Assembly (NCBI RefSeq): GCF_014202075.1
Contig: NZ_JACHFZ010000001.1
Location: 124,001-188,000 of the forward strand
DNA length: 64,000 nucleotides
Source of the DNA: Brevundimonas basaltis
GTDB taxonomy: Bacteria > Pseudomonadota > Alphaproteobacteria > Caulobacterales > Caulobacteraceae
Direction: 5' to 3'
Translations under genes and position numbers: made by a program
In this document: in pieces, positions 17,251 through 25,844 of the stretch
Layout: every line of letters starts with the position of its first letter
How positions within the stretch are numbered: the first letter of the stretch is position 1
Notes under the pieces: generated by a model
What the model was told of the DNA's origin: nothing
The model's input: only the letters and a program-made list of their open reading frames with translations
Databases searched by the model: none

Positions 17251-17649
17251 CTAGGCACGCCTTCTGCAAGGCGTCGGAACGGGTGCGAGCATGAAGAGCG
17301 GACCCTTCCGCGCGGAAAGACGGTTCAACGCCACCGCATCCCCGACGCGGCAGTCGAGGCGAGTGGGGCTTTCAATGCGAAGAGTTCGGCCTTCAACCTC
17401 AACGCTGGCCTCCCGCACGGACCCTCGGCCCCACTTGTCAGCGAAGCCCACCCCTACGATCTGTCCCTCGACGCGCGTAGTCGGAAGAGGACCTTGCGAT
17501 ACTGCCACAGACACGAACATCGCGATGCCAATGACGGCCACCACCGCCATGCAGACGATGATCAGTCCGCCGCGGTCTCGAAACTGGTCGACAAGGAGGG
17601 AGGGTAGGGCGCGCAATGGCAACCGGTGAGATATTCGCCGGCGTCTCAC
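17251..17649 (-). CDS. Small membrane-anchored hypothetical protein
   Basis: A 132-residue protein with a basic N-terminus, one hydrophobic segment at about 29-50 (LIIVCMAVVAVIGIAMFV) and a C-terminal beta-rich domain (VEGQIVGVGFADKWGRG, RTLRIESPTRLDCRVGDAVALNR). That pattern suggests a single-pass anchor with a small periplasmic OB-like domain. The start would be a GTG six bases after the aroC stop, with GGTAGG upstream, which implies translational coupling to aroC. I do not recognise the family. An internal start near the membrane segment is possible. Confidence 0.55.
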   Translation of the reverse strand: MRRRRISHRLPLRALPSLLVDQFRDRGGLIIVCMAVVAVIGIAMFVSVAVSQGPLPTTRVEGQIVGVGFADKWGRGSVREASVEVEGRTLRIESPTRLDCRVGDAVALNRLSARKGPLFMLAPVPTPCRRRA

Positions 17650-17654
17650 GCGAC

Positions 17655-18740
17655 CTACCCCACCTGCGCCCGGTGCCTCAGCATGGCGTCGGCCAGCACG
17701 CAGGCGGCCATGGCCTCGACCACCGGCACGCCGCGCAGGGCGACGCAGGGATCGTGGCGGCCCCGGGTGGAGACCTCGGTCTCGATCCCGTCACGGGTAA
17801 TGGTTTGTCCCGGCGTCAGGATGGAAGAGGTCGGTTTGAAGGCCACGCGCGCCGTCAGCGGCTGGCCCGTCGAGATCCCGCCGAGAACCCCACCGGCGTG
17901 GTTGGTCAGGAAGACCGGCCGCCCGTCCTCGCCCAGCCGCATGGCGTCGGCATTGGCCTCGCCCGCCAGTTCAGCCGCGCCGAAGCCGGCCCCGATCTCG
18001 ACGCCCTTGACCGCATTGATCGACATCATCGCCGCCGCCAGTTCGGCGTCCAGCTTGCCATAGACCGGCGCGCCCCAGCCGGCGGGGACGCCCGTCGCCT
18101 CCAGCGCCACGACGGCGCCGATGGACGAGCCGGCCTTGCGCACGCCGTCGAGGTACGCCTCCCACGCCGGGACCACATCGGCTGACGCCGCGAACAGGGG
18201 GTTGTCGTAGACGGCGTCGAAATCGACTGCTTCCGGCGCAATCCGGTGCGACCCCAGCTGGACCACGCCGGCGCGGATGCGCACCGTCTCGCCCAGCACC
18301 TTGCGCGCCACCACCCCTGCGGCCACCCGCAGCGCCGTCTCGCGCGCCGACGACCGGCCGCCGCCGCGGTGGTCGCGGACCCCGTATTTGGCCTGGTAGG
18401 TGTAGTCGGCGTGGCCGGGGCGGAAGGCGCGGGCGATGTCGCCGTAATCCTTCGAGCGGGCGTCCTCGTTGTCGATCTGGATGGCGATCGGCGCCCCGGT
18501 GGTGACGGGGCCGTCACCATCGTCGAACACCCCGGACAGGATGCGGGCTGTGTCGCTCTCGCGCCGCTGGGTGACGAAACGGCTGCCGCCCGGCTTGCGG
18601 CGGTCGAGCCACGGCTGCAGGTCCGCTTCGCTCAGCGGGATCAGGGGCGGGCAGCCGTCGACGACGCAGCCGATCGCCGGCCCGTGGCTCTCGCCCCAGG
18701 TGGTTACGCGAAACAGATGGCCGAAGGTGTTGTGGGACAT
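17655..18740 (-). CDS. aroC: Chorismate synthase
   Basis: A 361-residue enzyme that converts 5-enolpyruvylshikimate 3-phosphate to chorismate using reduced FMN, the last step of the shikimate pathway. Signatures are [14 protein letters not shown] near the start, the FMN-loop region [14 protein letters not shown] and [17 protein letters not shown], and [14 protein letters not shown] and RGRHDPC toward the end. Length and start are standard. The J-like protein gene lies 13 bases upstream on the same strand, so a short operon (J-like, aroC, small membrane protein) is likely. Confidence 0.97.
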   Translation of the reverse strand: MSHNTFGHLFRVTTWGESHGPAIGCVVDGCPPLIPLSEADLQPWLDRRKPGGSRFVTQRRESDTARILSGVFDDGDGPVTTGAPIAIQIDNEDARSKDYGDIARAFRPGHADYTYQAKYGVRDHRGGGRSSARETALRVAAGVVARKVLGETVRIRAGVVQLGSHRIAPEAVDFDAVYDNPLFAASADVVPAWEAYLDGVRKAGSSIGAVVALEATGVPAGWGAPVYGKLDAELAAAMMSINAVKGVEIGAGFGAAELAGEANADAMRLGEDGRPVFLTNHAGGVLGGISTGQPLTARVAFKPTSSILTPGQTITRDGIETEVSTRGRHDPCVALRGVPVVEAMAACVLADAMLRHRAQVG

Positions 18741-18753
18741 GTCGGCTTACGGC

Positions 18754-19494
18754 TTAGGCCGCCAGCCGGTCCGGCGTCCAGACGCGGGTGAAGCGGACCA
18801 GCAGATCCTCGGCCGCCGAGGGGATGTCGTCGGAGGGCTGCAGGCTGACGAACAGGTGCCCCTGACGCCGCGATCCGCGCGCGGGCAGACCAAGGTCCCG
18901 CAGGCGGAGCCGAAGCGGCGTTTGTCCAGCCACGATCCAGGCGGAGCGGGCCCCGGCGTGGGTGTCGATCTCCAGCCGGCCGCCGTCCTCCAGCAGCCGC
19001 GTCGGCACGGGCCAGTCCATGAACAGGTCGTCGCCGAGCACCCGCAACCCGTCGGCGGCGCGGATCAGCACCGGCAGATAGATGTCAGTCCCTCCGACCC
19101 CGGCGCCCTTCAGCCGCAGGTGTTCGCCGCTGCGCAGTCCCTTGGGCAGGTGGATGTTGAGCGTTCGTCCGGCCAGCCGGACCGCGACCTGACCGCCGTT
19201 GAGGGCGTCCATGGGGCCTATCGCCACCACGGGCGGGGCAGGGGGAGGCACGGCCGGACCGGCGAGGGCCAGCGGCCGCTCGCCATCCTGGATCAGCCGC
19301 CACGCCGCGATAACCCGCCGGAACCGGTCCTCGTTCCCATCCGCCGCCGAAGGGTGGGCCGCCTTCACCGCCGCCCTGAACGCGGCCGTCAGCGCGTCGG
19401 CCTCCACCGGCCCGGTCAGGCCGAGCAGGGCGTGGGCCTCGGCGAGGGAGGCGACTTCGGAGTGCGATCGGGCGCGCATCCGCACACCAAGCAC
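18754..19494 (-). CDS. DnaJ-like protein with degenerate J domain
   Basis: A 246-residue protein with an N-terminal J-like helical region (about 17-70: [32 protein letters not shown]) and a C-terminal DnaJ substrate-binding-like domain ([51 protein letters not shown]). The catalytic HPD tripeptide is HPS at residues 47-49. Because the Asp is needed to stimulate DnaK ATPase in characterised J proteins, this one may bind clients without activating Hsp70, or may contact it differently. There is no zinc-finger domain, as in CbpA. The start is GTG at 19494, with an ATG alternative at 19479. It diverges from pdxH. Confidence 0.75.
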   Translation of the reverse strand: MLGVRMRARSHSEVASLAEAHALLGLTGPVEADALTAAFRAAVKAAHPSAADGNEDRFRRVIAAWRLIQDGERPLALAGPAVPPPAPPVVAIGPMDALNGGQVAVRLAGRTLNIHLPKGLRSGEHLRLKGAGVGGTDIYLPVLIRAADGLRVLGDDLFMDWPVPTRLLEDGGRLEIDTHAGARSAWIVAGQTPLRLRLRDLGLPARGSRRQGHLFVSLQPSDDIPSAAEDLLVRFTRVWTPDRLAA

Positions 19495-19565
19495 TCAACG
19501 TGGTGAAGACCGGCTTAACCGTAAGGCTCTCCCCATCGGCGGCTGGAGCGGCTATCTCCCACACC

Positions 19566-20240
19566 ATGACCGCGCCCGTGATCCCGCCCAGCCCCACCCG
19601 CGAGGAGTATGCGGCGCAATACGCCGCCGCCCTTGCGGCCAATGGCGACGAGAGCATCTTCGACCGTACCGAGCCGGTCGGCCTGTTCGTCGAGTGGCTG
19701 GCCGACGCCCGGGCGACCGAGCCGAACGACGCCAACGCCATGGCGCTGGCGACCGTCGATGCGTCGGGCCTGCCGGACGCGCGGATGGTGCTGCTGAAGG
19801 AGGTCGATGACCGCGGCTTCACCTTCTATTCCAATCGCGAGAGCGCCAAGGGCGAGGCGTTGGCGGCGCATCCGGCGGCGGCGCTGCTGTTCCACTGGAA
19901 ATCTTTGCGGCGGCAGGTGCGGGTGCGCGGCGCCGTCGAGGCGGTCAGCGAGGCCGAGGCCGACGCCTATTTCGCCAGCCGCGCCCGCGAGAGTCGGATC
20001 GGGGCGTGGGCCTCCGACCAGTCCCGCCCCTTGGCCAGCCGGGAGGCGCTCGAACTCGCCGTGGCCCGCGAAGCCGATCGGTTCGCCGACGGGGAGGTGC
20101 CGCGGCCGGAGCGCTGGACCGGCTGGCGCGTGATCCCGGACAGCGTCGAATTCTGGCGCGACCGGCCGTTCCGGCTGCACGACCGGCTACGCTTCGACCG
20201 GGCGGAGGGCGAATGGACGAAGACGCGGTTGTGGCCCTGA
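19566..20240 (+). CDS. pdxH: Pyridoxamine 5'-phosphate oxidase
   Basis: A 224-residue FMN flavoprotein that oxidises pyridoxine- or pyridoxamine-5'-phosphate to PLP. Key segments are [19 protein letters not shown] (FMN binding), [16 protein letters not shown] and the C-terminal [18 protein letters not shown] with the substrate-binding arginines, then RLHDRLRF. The ATG at 19566 gives the usual N-terminus; the longer frame from 19500 adds 22 residues of no family resemblance. The gene ends seven bases from the convergent tetR stop. Confidence 0.95.
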   Translation: MTAPVIPPSPTREEYAAQYAAALAANGDESIFDRTEPVGLFVEWLADARATEPNDANAMALATVDASGLPDARMVLLKEVDDRGFTFYSNRESAKGEALAAHPAAALLFHWKSLRRQVRVRGAVEAVSEAEADAYFASRARESRIGAWASDQSRPLASREALELAVAREADRFADGEVPRPERWTGWRVIPDSVEFWRDRPFRLHDRLRFDRAEGEWTKTRLWP

Positions 20241-20247
20241 CGAACGG

Positions 20248-20883
20248 TCAGCGCCCGTAGCGGGCGAGGAAGGTTTCGACCGCCTCGGCGACGACCTCGG
20301 CGTTGGTGCGGCGGACCCGTACCTCGTCGCCAGTGACCAGCGGGACGAAGAACACCGGATGTTCGATCATCCCCATCAGATGTCCGGCGGCCCACGACGG
20401 ATGTTCGACAGGACCCAGCTCACCGGATTTCGACAGCCGGACGATCAGGCCGATCAGCGTCCGGCCGACCTCGGCCCGGCCCTTTTCAAAGAAGCGCAGC
20501 GCCAGGGGTTGGAAGCGTGGTCGTTCGGCCATCACCAGGCGGAAGATGGAACGGACGAACGGATCGCTCATGAATGTTGCATAGGCGTCGGCGAAACTGG
20601 TCAGGGCGGCCCGGGCGTCGCCCTCCACGGCGCGAACCTGGGCCATCTGGCGGGCGAATTCGTCTGCCGCGTCATCGATCACCGCCGTGAACAGCTCGGC
20701 CTTTCCGCGGAACAACGCATAGAGAGTCGCCGTCGAAACCCCGGCCTCGCGAGCGATGGGTTCGACCTTGGCGGCGGCGTAGCCGTGTCTGACGAAATGG
20801 TCCCGGGCCTCGCGGACGATCAGGAGGCGCTTCGACGCGATGTTGGGGTCAGGAGAGTTGGCAGGGCCGTGCATCGTATTCAT
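20248..20883 (-). CDS. TetR/AcrR family transcriptional regulator
   Basis: A 211-residue repressor-type regulator. The N-terminal helix-turn-helix is IVREARDHFVRHGYAAAKVEPIAREAGVS and TATLYALFRGKAELF (about 22-65); the C-terminal ligand-binding half is typical of the AefR-like TetR_C groups. An 8-bp perfect inverted repeat (20884-20908) lies directly against the ATG at 20883, which supports this start over the in-frame TTG at 20898 that falls inside the repeat. Autoregulation is likely. The nearest upstream gene on the same strand is uridine kinase. The effector is unknown. Confidence 0.88.
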   Translation of the reverse strand: MNTMHGPANSPDPNIASKRLLIVREARDHFVRHGYAAAKVEPIAREAGVSTATLYALFRGKAELFTAVIDDAADEFARQMAQVRAVEGDARAALTSFADAYATFMSDPFVRSIFRLVMAERPRFQPLALRFFEKGRAEVGRTLIGLIVRLSKSGELGPVEHPSWAAGHLMGMIEHPVFFVPLVTGDEVRVRRTNAEVVAEAVETFLARYGR

Positions 20884-20908
20884 CGTCTGCTGAAGCAACG
20901 AGCAGACG
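20884..20908. promoter_or_regulatory. Inverted-repeat operator of the TetR gene
   Basis: CGTCTGCT, nine bases, AGCAGACG: a perfect 8-bp inverted repeat ending one base before the regulator's start codon. Size and spacing suit a TetR dimer. Confidence 0.6.
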
Positions 20909-20939
20909 CGCCCAGGGCTGTCGGGTCAAGGGCGAGTGA

Positions 20940-21602
20940 TCAATGTTCGCCGACGGCGCCCGCGAAAAGACCCGCCAACAGGGGGTGGGCCAGCACCGGC
21001 GCAACCAGTCGAACCACCGCCTGCGGGTCTTCCAGCCGAACGGCGGCCGTAGCGTCCGCGACGACGAAGTCGGCGTTGACCCGTGAGGGCTCTGTCAGCC
21101 GCTCATGCCCCGGCCGGACCGTAGCCAGATACTGCTGGATCACGGAATCAGCGGTCCGCCCCCGCTCGGCCTGGTCACGCAGCAGCCGGCGGATGAAGCG
21201 GATGTCGGCGGGGGTGTCGACGAACACCCGGATGTCGAACAGTTCGACCAAACCGGGCGTGCAGAGCAGGTGGGTGCCCTCGACGATCACCACCTCGGCC
21301 GCCCGCACCGGCTCACCGCCCGGCTCGCGGCCGTGATGGATGAAGGAATAGATCGGGGCGGTGATGTCCCGCCCGGACTTGAGGGCGGCGAGGTCGCGGA
21401 TCATCAGCGCGTGATCGCGCGCCGCCACATCGTCGAAGTCGAAGGTGGCGGCGTCGAACCCCGGCAAGCTGGCGGCGTCGCGGTAGTAGGAATCCTCGCG
21501 CACCAACGCGGCGGCCCCTTCCGGCAGGGCGCGAACGAGGGTTTCCGCCAAGGTGCTCTTGCCGGAGCCGGAGCCCCCCGTGATCGCGACGAGAATGGTC
21601 AT
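20940..21602 (-). CDS. udk: Uridine kinase
   Basis: A 220-residue P-loop kinase that phosphorylates uridine or cytidine in pyrimidine salvage. Walker A is GGSGSGKST (9-17). REDSYYRD, FDFDDVAARD, APIYSFIHHGRE and VIVEGTHLLC match the uridine kinase/phosphoribulokinase family, as does RFIRRLLRDQAERGR. The length is standard for bacterial Udk. It lies 57 bases upstream of the TetR gene on the same strand and may be cotranscribed with it. Confidence 0.88.
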   Translation of the reverse strand: MTILVAITGGSGSGKSTLAETLVRALPEGAAALVREDSYYRDAASLPGFDAATFDFDDVAARDHALMIRDLAALKSGRDITAPIYSFIHHGREPGGEPVRAAEVVIVEGTHLLCTPGLVELFDIRVFVDTPADIRFIRRLLRDQAERGRTADSVIQQYLATVRPGHERLTEPSRVNADFVVADATAAVRLEDPQAVVRLVAPVLAHPLLAGLFAGAVGEH

Positions 21603-21658
21603 GCGGGCCTTCTAGGGCCAGCATGGCCCGTCCGCCAAGCTGGAGGGCCGGGCAACGG

Positions 21659-21673
21659 GTGACCTAGCGTCAC
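21659..21673. promoter_or_regulatory. Palindrome ahead of the acyl-CoA ligase
   Basis: GTGAC, five bases, GTCAC: a perfect 5-bp inverted repeat about 75 bases before the ligase start. It could be an operator; the 146-base region otherwise shows no clear promoter. Confidence 0.35.
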
Positions 21674-21748
21674 GTTGCCTAACGCGGAACGCCCCGATAC
21701 TCATTTCGTCAAGCGGCCCATTCAGCGGACGCAAGCGAGGGACACCCG

Positions 21749-23380
21749 ATGCTGGGAATGATGCAGGACTGGCCGCTGACGGTCGACAAGATCATTGACC
21801 ACGCCAAAAATTGGCACGGCCACCGCGAGGTCGTGACCCGGTCCGTCGAGGGCCCGATCGTCCGCACCACCTACGCCGAAATTCACGCGCGGGCCCGGCG
21901 GGTGTCCAGCGTGCTCAAGGGCTGGGACGTCAAGGTCGGCGACCGTATCGCGACCCTGGCCTGGAACACCGGCCGCCACATGGAAGCCTGGTACGGCATC
22001 ATGGGCATCGGCGCGGTCTGCCACACCCTCAACCCGCGCCTGTTCCCCGAACAGTTGATCTACATCATCAACCACGCCGAAGATAAGATCATCTTCGTCG
22101 ACCTGACCTTTATTCCCCTGCTCGAAGCCATTTTGCCCCACTGCCCCTCGGTCAAGCGGGTGGTGGTCATGACCGACGAACTGGCCATGCCGGCGACCAA
22201 ACTGCCCGGCGCGGAGTGCTACGAGGCGCTGCTGGGGTCGGCCTCCGGGGATGTCGAGTGGGGCGGTTTCGACGAACAGACCGCCTGCGGCCTCTGCTAC
22301 ACCTCGGGCACGACCGGAAACCCCAAGGGCGTGCTGTACTCGCACCGCTCCAACTTCCTGCACACCCTGATCACCATGCAGGCGACCATCATGGGCGCGA
22401 CGCCGGATGAGGTGATCCTGCCGGTCGTGCCGATGTTCCACGCCAACGCCTGGGGCATCGCTTTTTCGGCCCCCGCGGCGGGATCGAAACTGGTCATGCC
22501 CGGCGCCCAGATGGACGGGGCCTCGATCTACGAACTGCTGGAGACCGAACGCGTCACCTTCTCCGCGGCGGTGCCGACGGTCTGGCAGGGTCTGCTCGCC
22601 TATATGCGGGAAAATGACCTCAAGCTGTCGACGGTCAGAAAGGTCCTTATCGGTGGCTCGGCCGTGCCCGAGAGCCTCATCCGGGCCTTCCATGACGAAT
22701 TCGGCGTCGAGGTGTTCCAGGGCTGGGGCATGACCGAGACGTCGCCGGTCGGCACCCTGTCCCGCCTGACCCCCGAACTGGCCGCCCTGCCATACGACGA
22801 AGGCATGAAGTGGCGGATCAAACAGGGTCTGCCGCCGCTCGGCGTGGAACTCAAACTGAAGAACTACGCCGGCCAGGAGATGCCGCACGACGGCAAGACC
22901 TATGGCCGGCTGATGATCAAGGGCCCGACCATCGCCGGAGCCTATTTCAAAGGCGAGGGGGGCGACATCCTCGACCACGAGGGCTTCTTCGACACCGGCG
23001 ACGTCTCGACCATCGACACCCACGGCTTCATGCAGATCACCGACCGGGCCAAGGACGTCATCAAGTCCGGCGGGGAATGGATCAGCTCGATCGAGATCGA
23101 GAACATCGCTGTCGGTCACCCGAAGGTCGAACTGGCCGCCGTCATCGGCGCGGCGCACACGAAATGGGACGAGCGCCCGGTGCTGATCATCAAGCTCAAG
23201 CCGGGCCAGAGCGAGAACAAGCAGGAGCACCTCGACTTTCTGCAGGGCAAGATCGCCAAGTGGTGGATGCCCGACGACGTGGTCTTCGTCGACGACATCC
23301 CGCTCGGGGCCACGGGCAAGATCGACAAGAAGCTCGTCCGCGAACGGATGAAGGACTACCGTCTGCCGACCGGAGGCTGA
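21749..23380 (+). CDS. Fatty-acyl-CoA synthetase (AMP-forming)
   Basis: A 543-residue ANL-superfamily ligase that activates a medium- or long-chain fatty acid as acyl-AMP and then acyl-CoA. The AMP-binding motif is [11 protein letters not shown] (about 187-197), with GWGMTETSP and the hinge motif [16 protein letters not shown]; the C-terminal catalytic lysine lies in [12 protein letters not shown]. The N-terminus ([19 protein letters not shown]) matches a group often annotated as long-chain fatty-acid-CoA ligase or AlkK-like. It is cotranscribed with the DUF1499 gene four bases on. A short palindrome at 21659 may serve a fatty-acid-responsive regulator. Confidence 0.92.
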   Translation: MLGMMQDWPLTVDKIIDHAKNWHGHREVVTRSVEGPIVRTTYAEIHARARRVSSVLKGWDVKVGDRIATLAWNTGRHMEAWYGIMGIGAVCHTLNPRLFPEQLIYIINHAEDKIIFVDLTFIPLLEAILPHCPSVKRVVVMTDELAMPATKLPGAECYEALLGSASGDVEWGGFDEQTACGLCYTSGTTGNPKGVLYSHRSNFLHTLITMQATIMGATPDEVILPVVPMFHANAWGIAFSAPAAGSKLVMPGAQMDGASIYELLETERVTFSAAVPTVWQGLLAYMRENDLKLSTVRKVLIGGSAVPESLIRAFHDEFGVEVFQGWGMTETSPVGTLSRLTPELAALPYDEGMKWRIKQGLPPLGVELKLKNYAGQEMPHDGKTYGRLMIKGPTIAGAYFKGEGGDILDHEGFFDTGDVSTIDTHGFMQITDRAKDVIKSGGEWISSIEIENIAVGHPKVELAAVIGAAHTKWDERPVLIIKLKPGQSENKQEHLDFLQGKIAKWWMPDDVVFVDDIPLGATGKIDKKLVRERMKDYRLPTGG

Positions 23381-23384
23381 GGCG

Positions 23385-24077
23385 ATGGCGAGATTGAAGC
23401 GCGGATCGGGCGGCGGCGGCATGTGGCTGGCGGCCGTGGTCATCCTCGCGCCGGTGTTTGTGCTCATCGCCGCGCTCGGGACCCGCACAGGTCTGTGGAG
23501 CTACGGAACGGGCCACGACCTGCTGGCGATGCGGGTGGGGGCCGTGCTGGCGGCCGTCGGCGCAGTCGCTGCCATAGCGCTGATCGTGTTCGCCCTGCGC
23601 CGCCGGGCTTCGGCGACGCTGGCGGCGCTGGCCGTCGCCGTCTCGGCCGCGACCGTCGGGGGTTATGTCTGGCAGGTGACCCGCATCATGGACGGCCCGC
23701 CTGATGACATCAGCACCGACACGGCGGAGGTGCCCGGCTTCGGCGCCCTCGACGCCCGGCGCGGCGGACCAGGCCCCGGCAGGACCGGCGGGGTCCACGA
23801 TTGCCCCGGCGCTGTTCCCGCCATGACCCAGGTCGCCCCCGCTTCGGCGGTGTGGGCCCTGCAGGAGGCCGGCTTCAGCGTGCAGGGCGGCGTCACCGTC
23901 GCCCGGGTCGCCGGGACGCACCGCGGCTTCTGGTTCGGCACGGTTCATGACGCCGTCGTCCGCATCCGCCCGGGCCGGACCGATGTCCGGGTGGCGGCCC
24001 GCGACGGTCGCCCGCACGGCGGCGAGGCCTGCAGGCTGGCGGCGCGGATCAGCGAAAACCTGCGTGTGGTTCGCTAG
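23385..24077 (+). CDS. DUF1499 membrane protein
   Basis: A 230-residue protein with three hydrophobic segments (about 13-35, 48-66 and 75-92) followed by a C-terminal DUF1499 domain, recognised by DDISTDTAEVPGF and by the ending of small beta strands (DAVVRIRPGRTDVRVAARDGRPHGG). DUF1499 proteins are found in bacterial membranes and chloroplasts, and their function is unknown. A Gly/Pro-rich stretch about 125-138 is unusual. It follows the acyl-CoA ligase by four bases, so a link with fatty-acid handling is possible but unproven. Confidence 0.8.
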   Translation: MARLKRGSGGGGMWLAAVVILAPVFVLIAALGTRTGLWSYGTGHDLLAMRVGAVLAAVGAVAAIALIVFALRRRASATLAALAVAVSAATVGGYVWQVTRIMDGPPDDISTDTAEVPGFGALDARRGGPGPGRTGGVHDCPGAVPAMTQVAPASAVWALQEAGFSVQGGVTVARVAGTHRGFWFGTVHDAVVRIRPGRTDVRVAARDGRPHGGEACRLAARISENLRVVR

Positions 24078-24080
24078 GCG

Positions 24081-24983
24081 TCAGGCCAGGCTCCAGACCG
24101 CGTCGATGGCCGGCCGCGGCCTGGCCCGGACCCGCCCGGTTCGCTCCAGCGCGATCAGGTGGGCCCAGACCGACAATCCGGCCGCCGGCCACAGCCGCGG
24201 GTCGACCCCGGCGTAGAGCGTCGGGATCATGTCCATGATGCGGCTCGGGCCGCCTGCCAGTTGGGCGACGATCTGCGCTTCCCGCTCCAGCCGGTGCTCC
24301 CGATAGGCGGCGAGGAAGGGGGCCGGTTCCGTGATCGGCGCGCCGTGGGTCGGCCATATCGTCGCGAAGCGGCGCCGGATCACCGCGTCGAGGCTGGCCA
24401 TGTAGGCGGTCATGTCGCCATCCGGCGGGGCCACCACAGTCGTCGACCAGCCCATCACGTGATCGCCGCTGAACAGGGCGTTCTCCTCGCGCAGGACGAA
24501 GGCCACGTGGTTGGACGCGTGGCCCGGGGTCGCCATCGCTTCGAGGGTCCATCGGTCGCCGTGAACCACCTCGCCGCCGGTCAGGATGACATCCGGCGCG
24601 AACGTGTCGTCGTCGTCCTCGTCGAGCATGCCTGAGGCATGGACGGTCCGCGCCGGGGGGCGGGCGGCCAGCACCGGGGCGCCGACGGCCGTCGCGAAAG
24701 GGCGGGCGAGGGGAGAGTGGTCGCGGTGGGTGTGGGTGACCAGAACATGGCTGACGGTCTGCTCCTCGACGGCGGACAGCAGCGCCGCGAGGTGGGCCTG
24801 GTCCGGCGGCCCGGGGTCGATCACCGCCACACGCGCGCCGGGCTCGGTGCGCCCGACGATATAGGTGCCGGTTCCGGTGAAGGTGAAAGGTCCCGGGTTG
24901 GCGGCGATCACTCGCCGGATCAGCGGGGAAACGGCGTCGGCACGGCCGTACTTCACCTCGAGCGTGCGCACGAAGGGGATCAT
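24081..24983 (-). CDS. MBL-fold metallohydrolase (LACTB2-like)
   Basis: A 300-residue metallo-beta-lactamase fold protein. The metal motif is THTHRDH (His84, His86, Asp88, His89); later ligands are ATPGHASNH, FSGDHVMGW and PTHGAP. The C-terminal winged-helix-like extension (REAQIVAQLAGGPSRIMDMI, YAGVDPRLWPAA) matches the LACTB2/glyoxalase-II-like group, some of whose members cleave RNA. The substrate is unassigned. It converges on DUF1499 with stops three bases apart. Confidence 0.85.
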   Translation of the reverse strand: MIPFVRTLEVKYGRADAVSPLIRRVIAANPGPFTFTGTGTYIVGRTEPGARVAVIDPGPPDQAHLAALLSAVEEQTVSHVLVTHTHRDHSPLARPFATAVGAPVLAARPPARTVHASGMLDEDDDDTFAPDVILTGGEVVHGDRWTLEAMATPGHASNHVAFVLREENALFSGDHVMGWSTTVVAPPDGDMTAYMASLDAVIRRRFATIWPTHGAPITEPAPFLAAYREHRLEREAQIVAQLAGGPSRIMDMIPTLYAGVDPRLWPAAGLSVWAHLIALERTGRVRARPRPAIDAVWSLA

Positions 24984-25052
24984 GACGGCGCGCCCGGCTC
25001 GCGGCGCGGACCTTGCGTCAACACTCCGTAAACCATTCGCGGAGGGCCCGAT

Positions 25053-25199
25053 ATGGCCGTTTCCATCGCCCTGGCTGTCTCAAATAGGCTCCGGATCATC
25101 GCCACGGCCTTCCTGTGTCTCATGGCGGCGCAACTCGTTGTGGCGTCCTGCACGCCCGAGCCGGCCCCGTATGCGGTCCGTGTCGGCGTGGCTCGCTGA
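25053..25199 (+). CDS. 48-residue lipoprotein candidate
   Basis: A short frame starts at the ATG at 25053 behind GGAGG (spacing about 8). It encodes a positively charged N-terminus, a hydrophobic core (IIATAFLCLMAAQLVVA) and the lipobox-like VASC at about 30-33, then a 16-residue mature tail rich in Pro and Val. Lipidation at that cysteine would yield a tiny membrane-tethered peptide. It lies alone between divergent and convergent neighbours. No family is recognised. The strong ribosome-binding site and signal-like profile are the support. Confidence 0.45.
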   Translation: MAVSIALAVSNRLRIIATAFLCLMAAQLVVASCTPEPAPYAVRVGVAR

Positions 25200-25206
25200 C
25201 GGCTCG

Positions 25207-25629
25207 TTATAGAGGAACCCGGCCGAGGTCGTAGCCCGCCTCGAGCGCTGCGCGCCGCAGCGCTTCCGGATCGCCGCCCGCCAACCGCTCGGCCATCGCC
25301 CAGGCAGCGGCCGAACGCATGCCGGAGCGGCAGAACAGCACCGCCTTGCCGTCCGGGGGCAGGGCGTCAAGCGCCGCGCGGGTGGCGGCCACCGCCGCCG
25401 CGTCGGGCAGGCCCCGGACGGGGGCGTGGACCACCGTCAGTCCGGCTTTCGCGCCGGCTTCGGCGATCTCCGCCGCGGTCGGCTGCCCCGGTTCCTCGTC
25501 GTCGGGCCGGTGATTCACCAGACAGGTGATTCCGGCCTCGCGCAGGCCTGAAACTTGACCCAACGTCAGCTGTCCCGTGACCCGAACCTGCGCCGAAACG
25601 GCGCGCAATAAAGGCAGATGATCCGTCAT
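25207..25629 (-). CDS. DUF442/TIGR01244 sulfurtransferase-like phosphatase-fold protein
   Basis: A 140-residue protein with the tyrosine-phosphatase-like active-site loop FCRSGMRSA (about 98-106, Cys99 and Arg105) and the upstream VNHRPDDEEPGQP and HAPVRGLPD segments. These are diagnostic of the DUF442/TIGR01244 group, the domain found in Blh/BigR-type sulfide-handling proteins. Members act in sulfide detoxification or as phosphatases. The gene diverges from the TonB receptor. There is no adjacent persulfide dioxygenase to confirm a sulfur role. Confidence 0.8.
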   Translation of the reverse strand: MTDHLPLLRAVSAQVRVTGQLTLGQVSGLREAGITCLVNHRPDDEEPGQPTAAEIAEAGAKAGLTVVHAPVRGLPDAAAVAATRAALDALPPDGKAVLFCRSGMRSAAAWAMAERLAGGDPEALRRAALEAGYDLGRVPL

Positions 25630-25696
25630 TTTTTCAGTCTTTCCAGTGCCCTGCGGAACCCTGTGGCGGGATTGCGACAGACTTGCCTCGATTGGG

Positions 25697-25710
25697 TTAC
25701 GGGGCCGTAA
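25697..25710. promoter_or_regulatory. Palindrome between DUF442 and the TonB receptor
   Basis: TTACGG and CCGTAA flank two G bases, giving a perfect 6-bp inverted repeat about 135 bases before the receptor start. No known regulator box is recognised. Confidence 0.3.
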
Positions 25711-25844
25711 TTATGCTGCGTCGGTCAATCGCCAAGACTAAGGTCCGGGGCAATCTGCGTGCATTGGGGTGCGCGGAGTTTGGTTGCCGTTGACGCCTGC
25801 TTCCCCGACGGGGAGGCGCGCTTCGGTCTCAGGAGGACCAGCCT

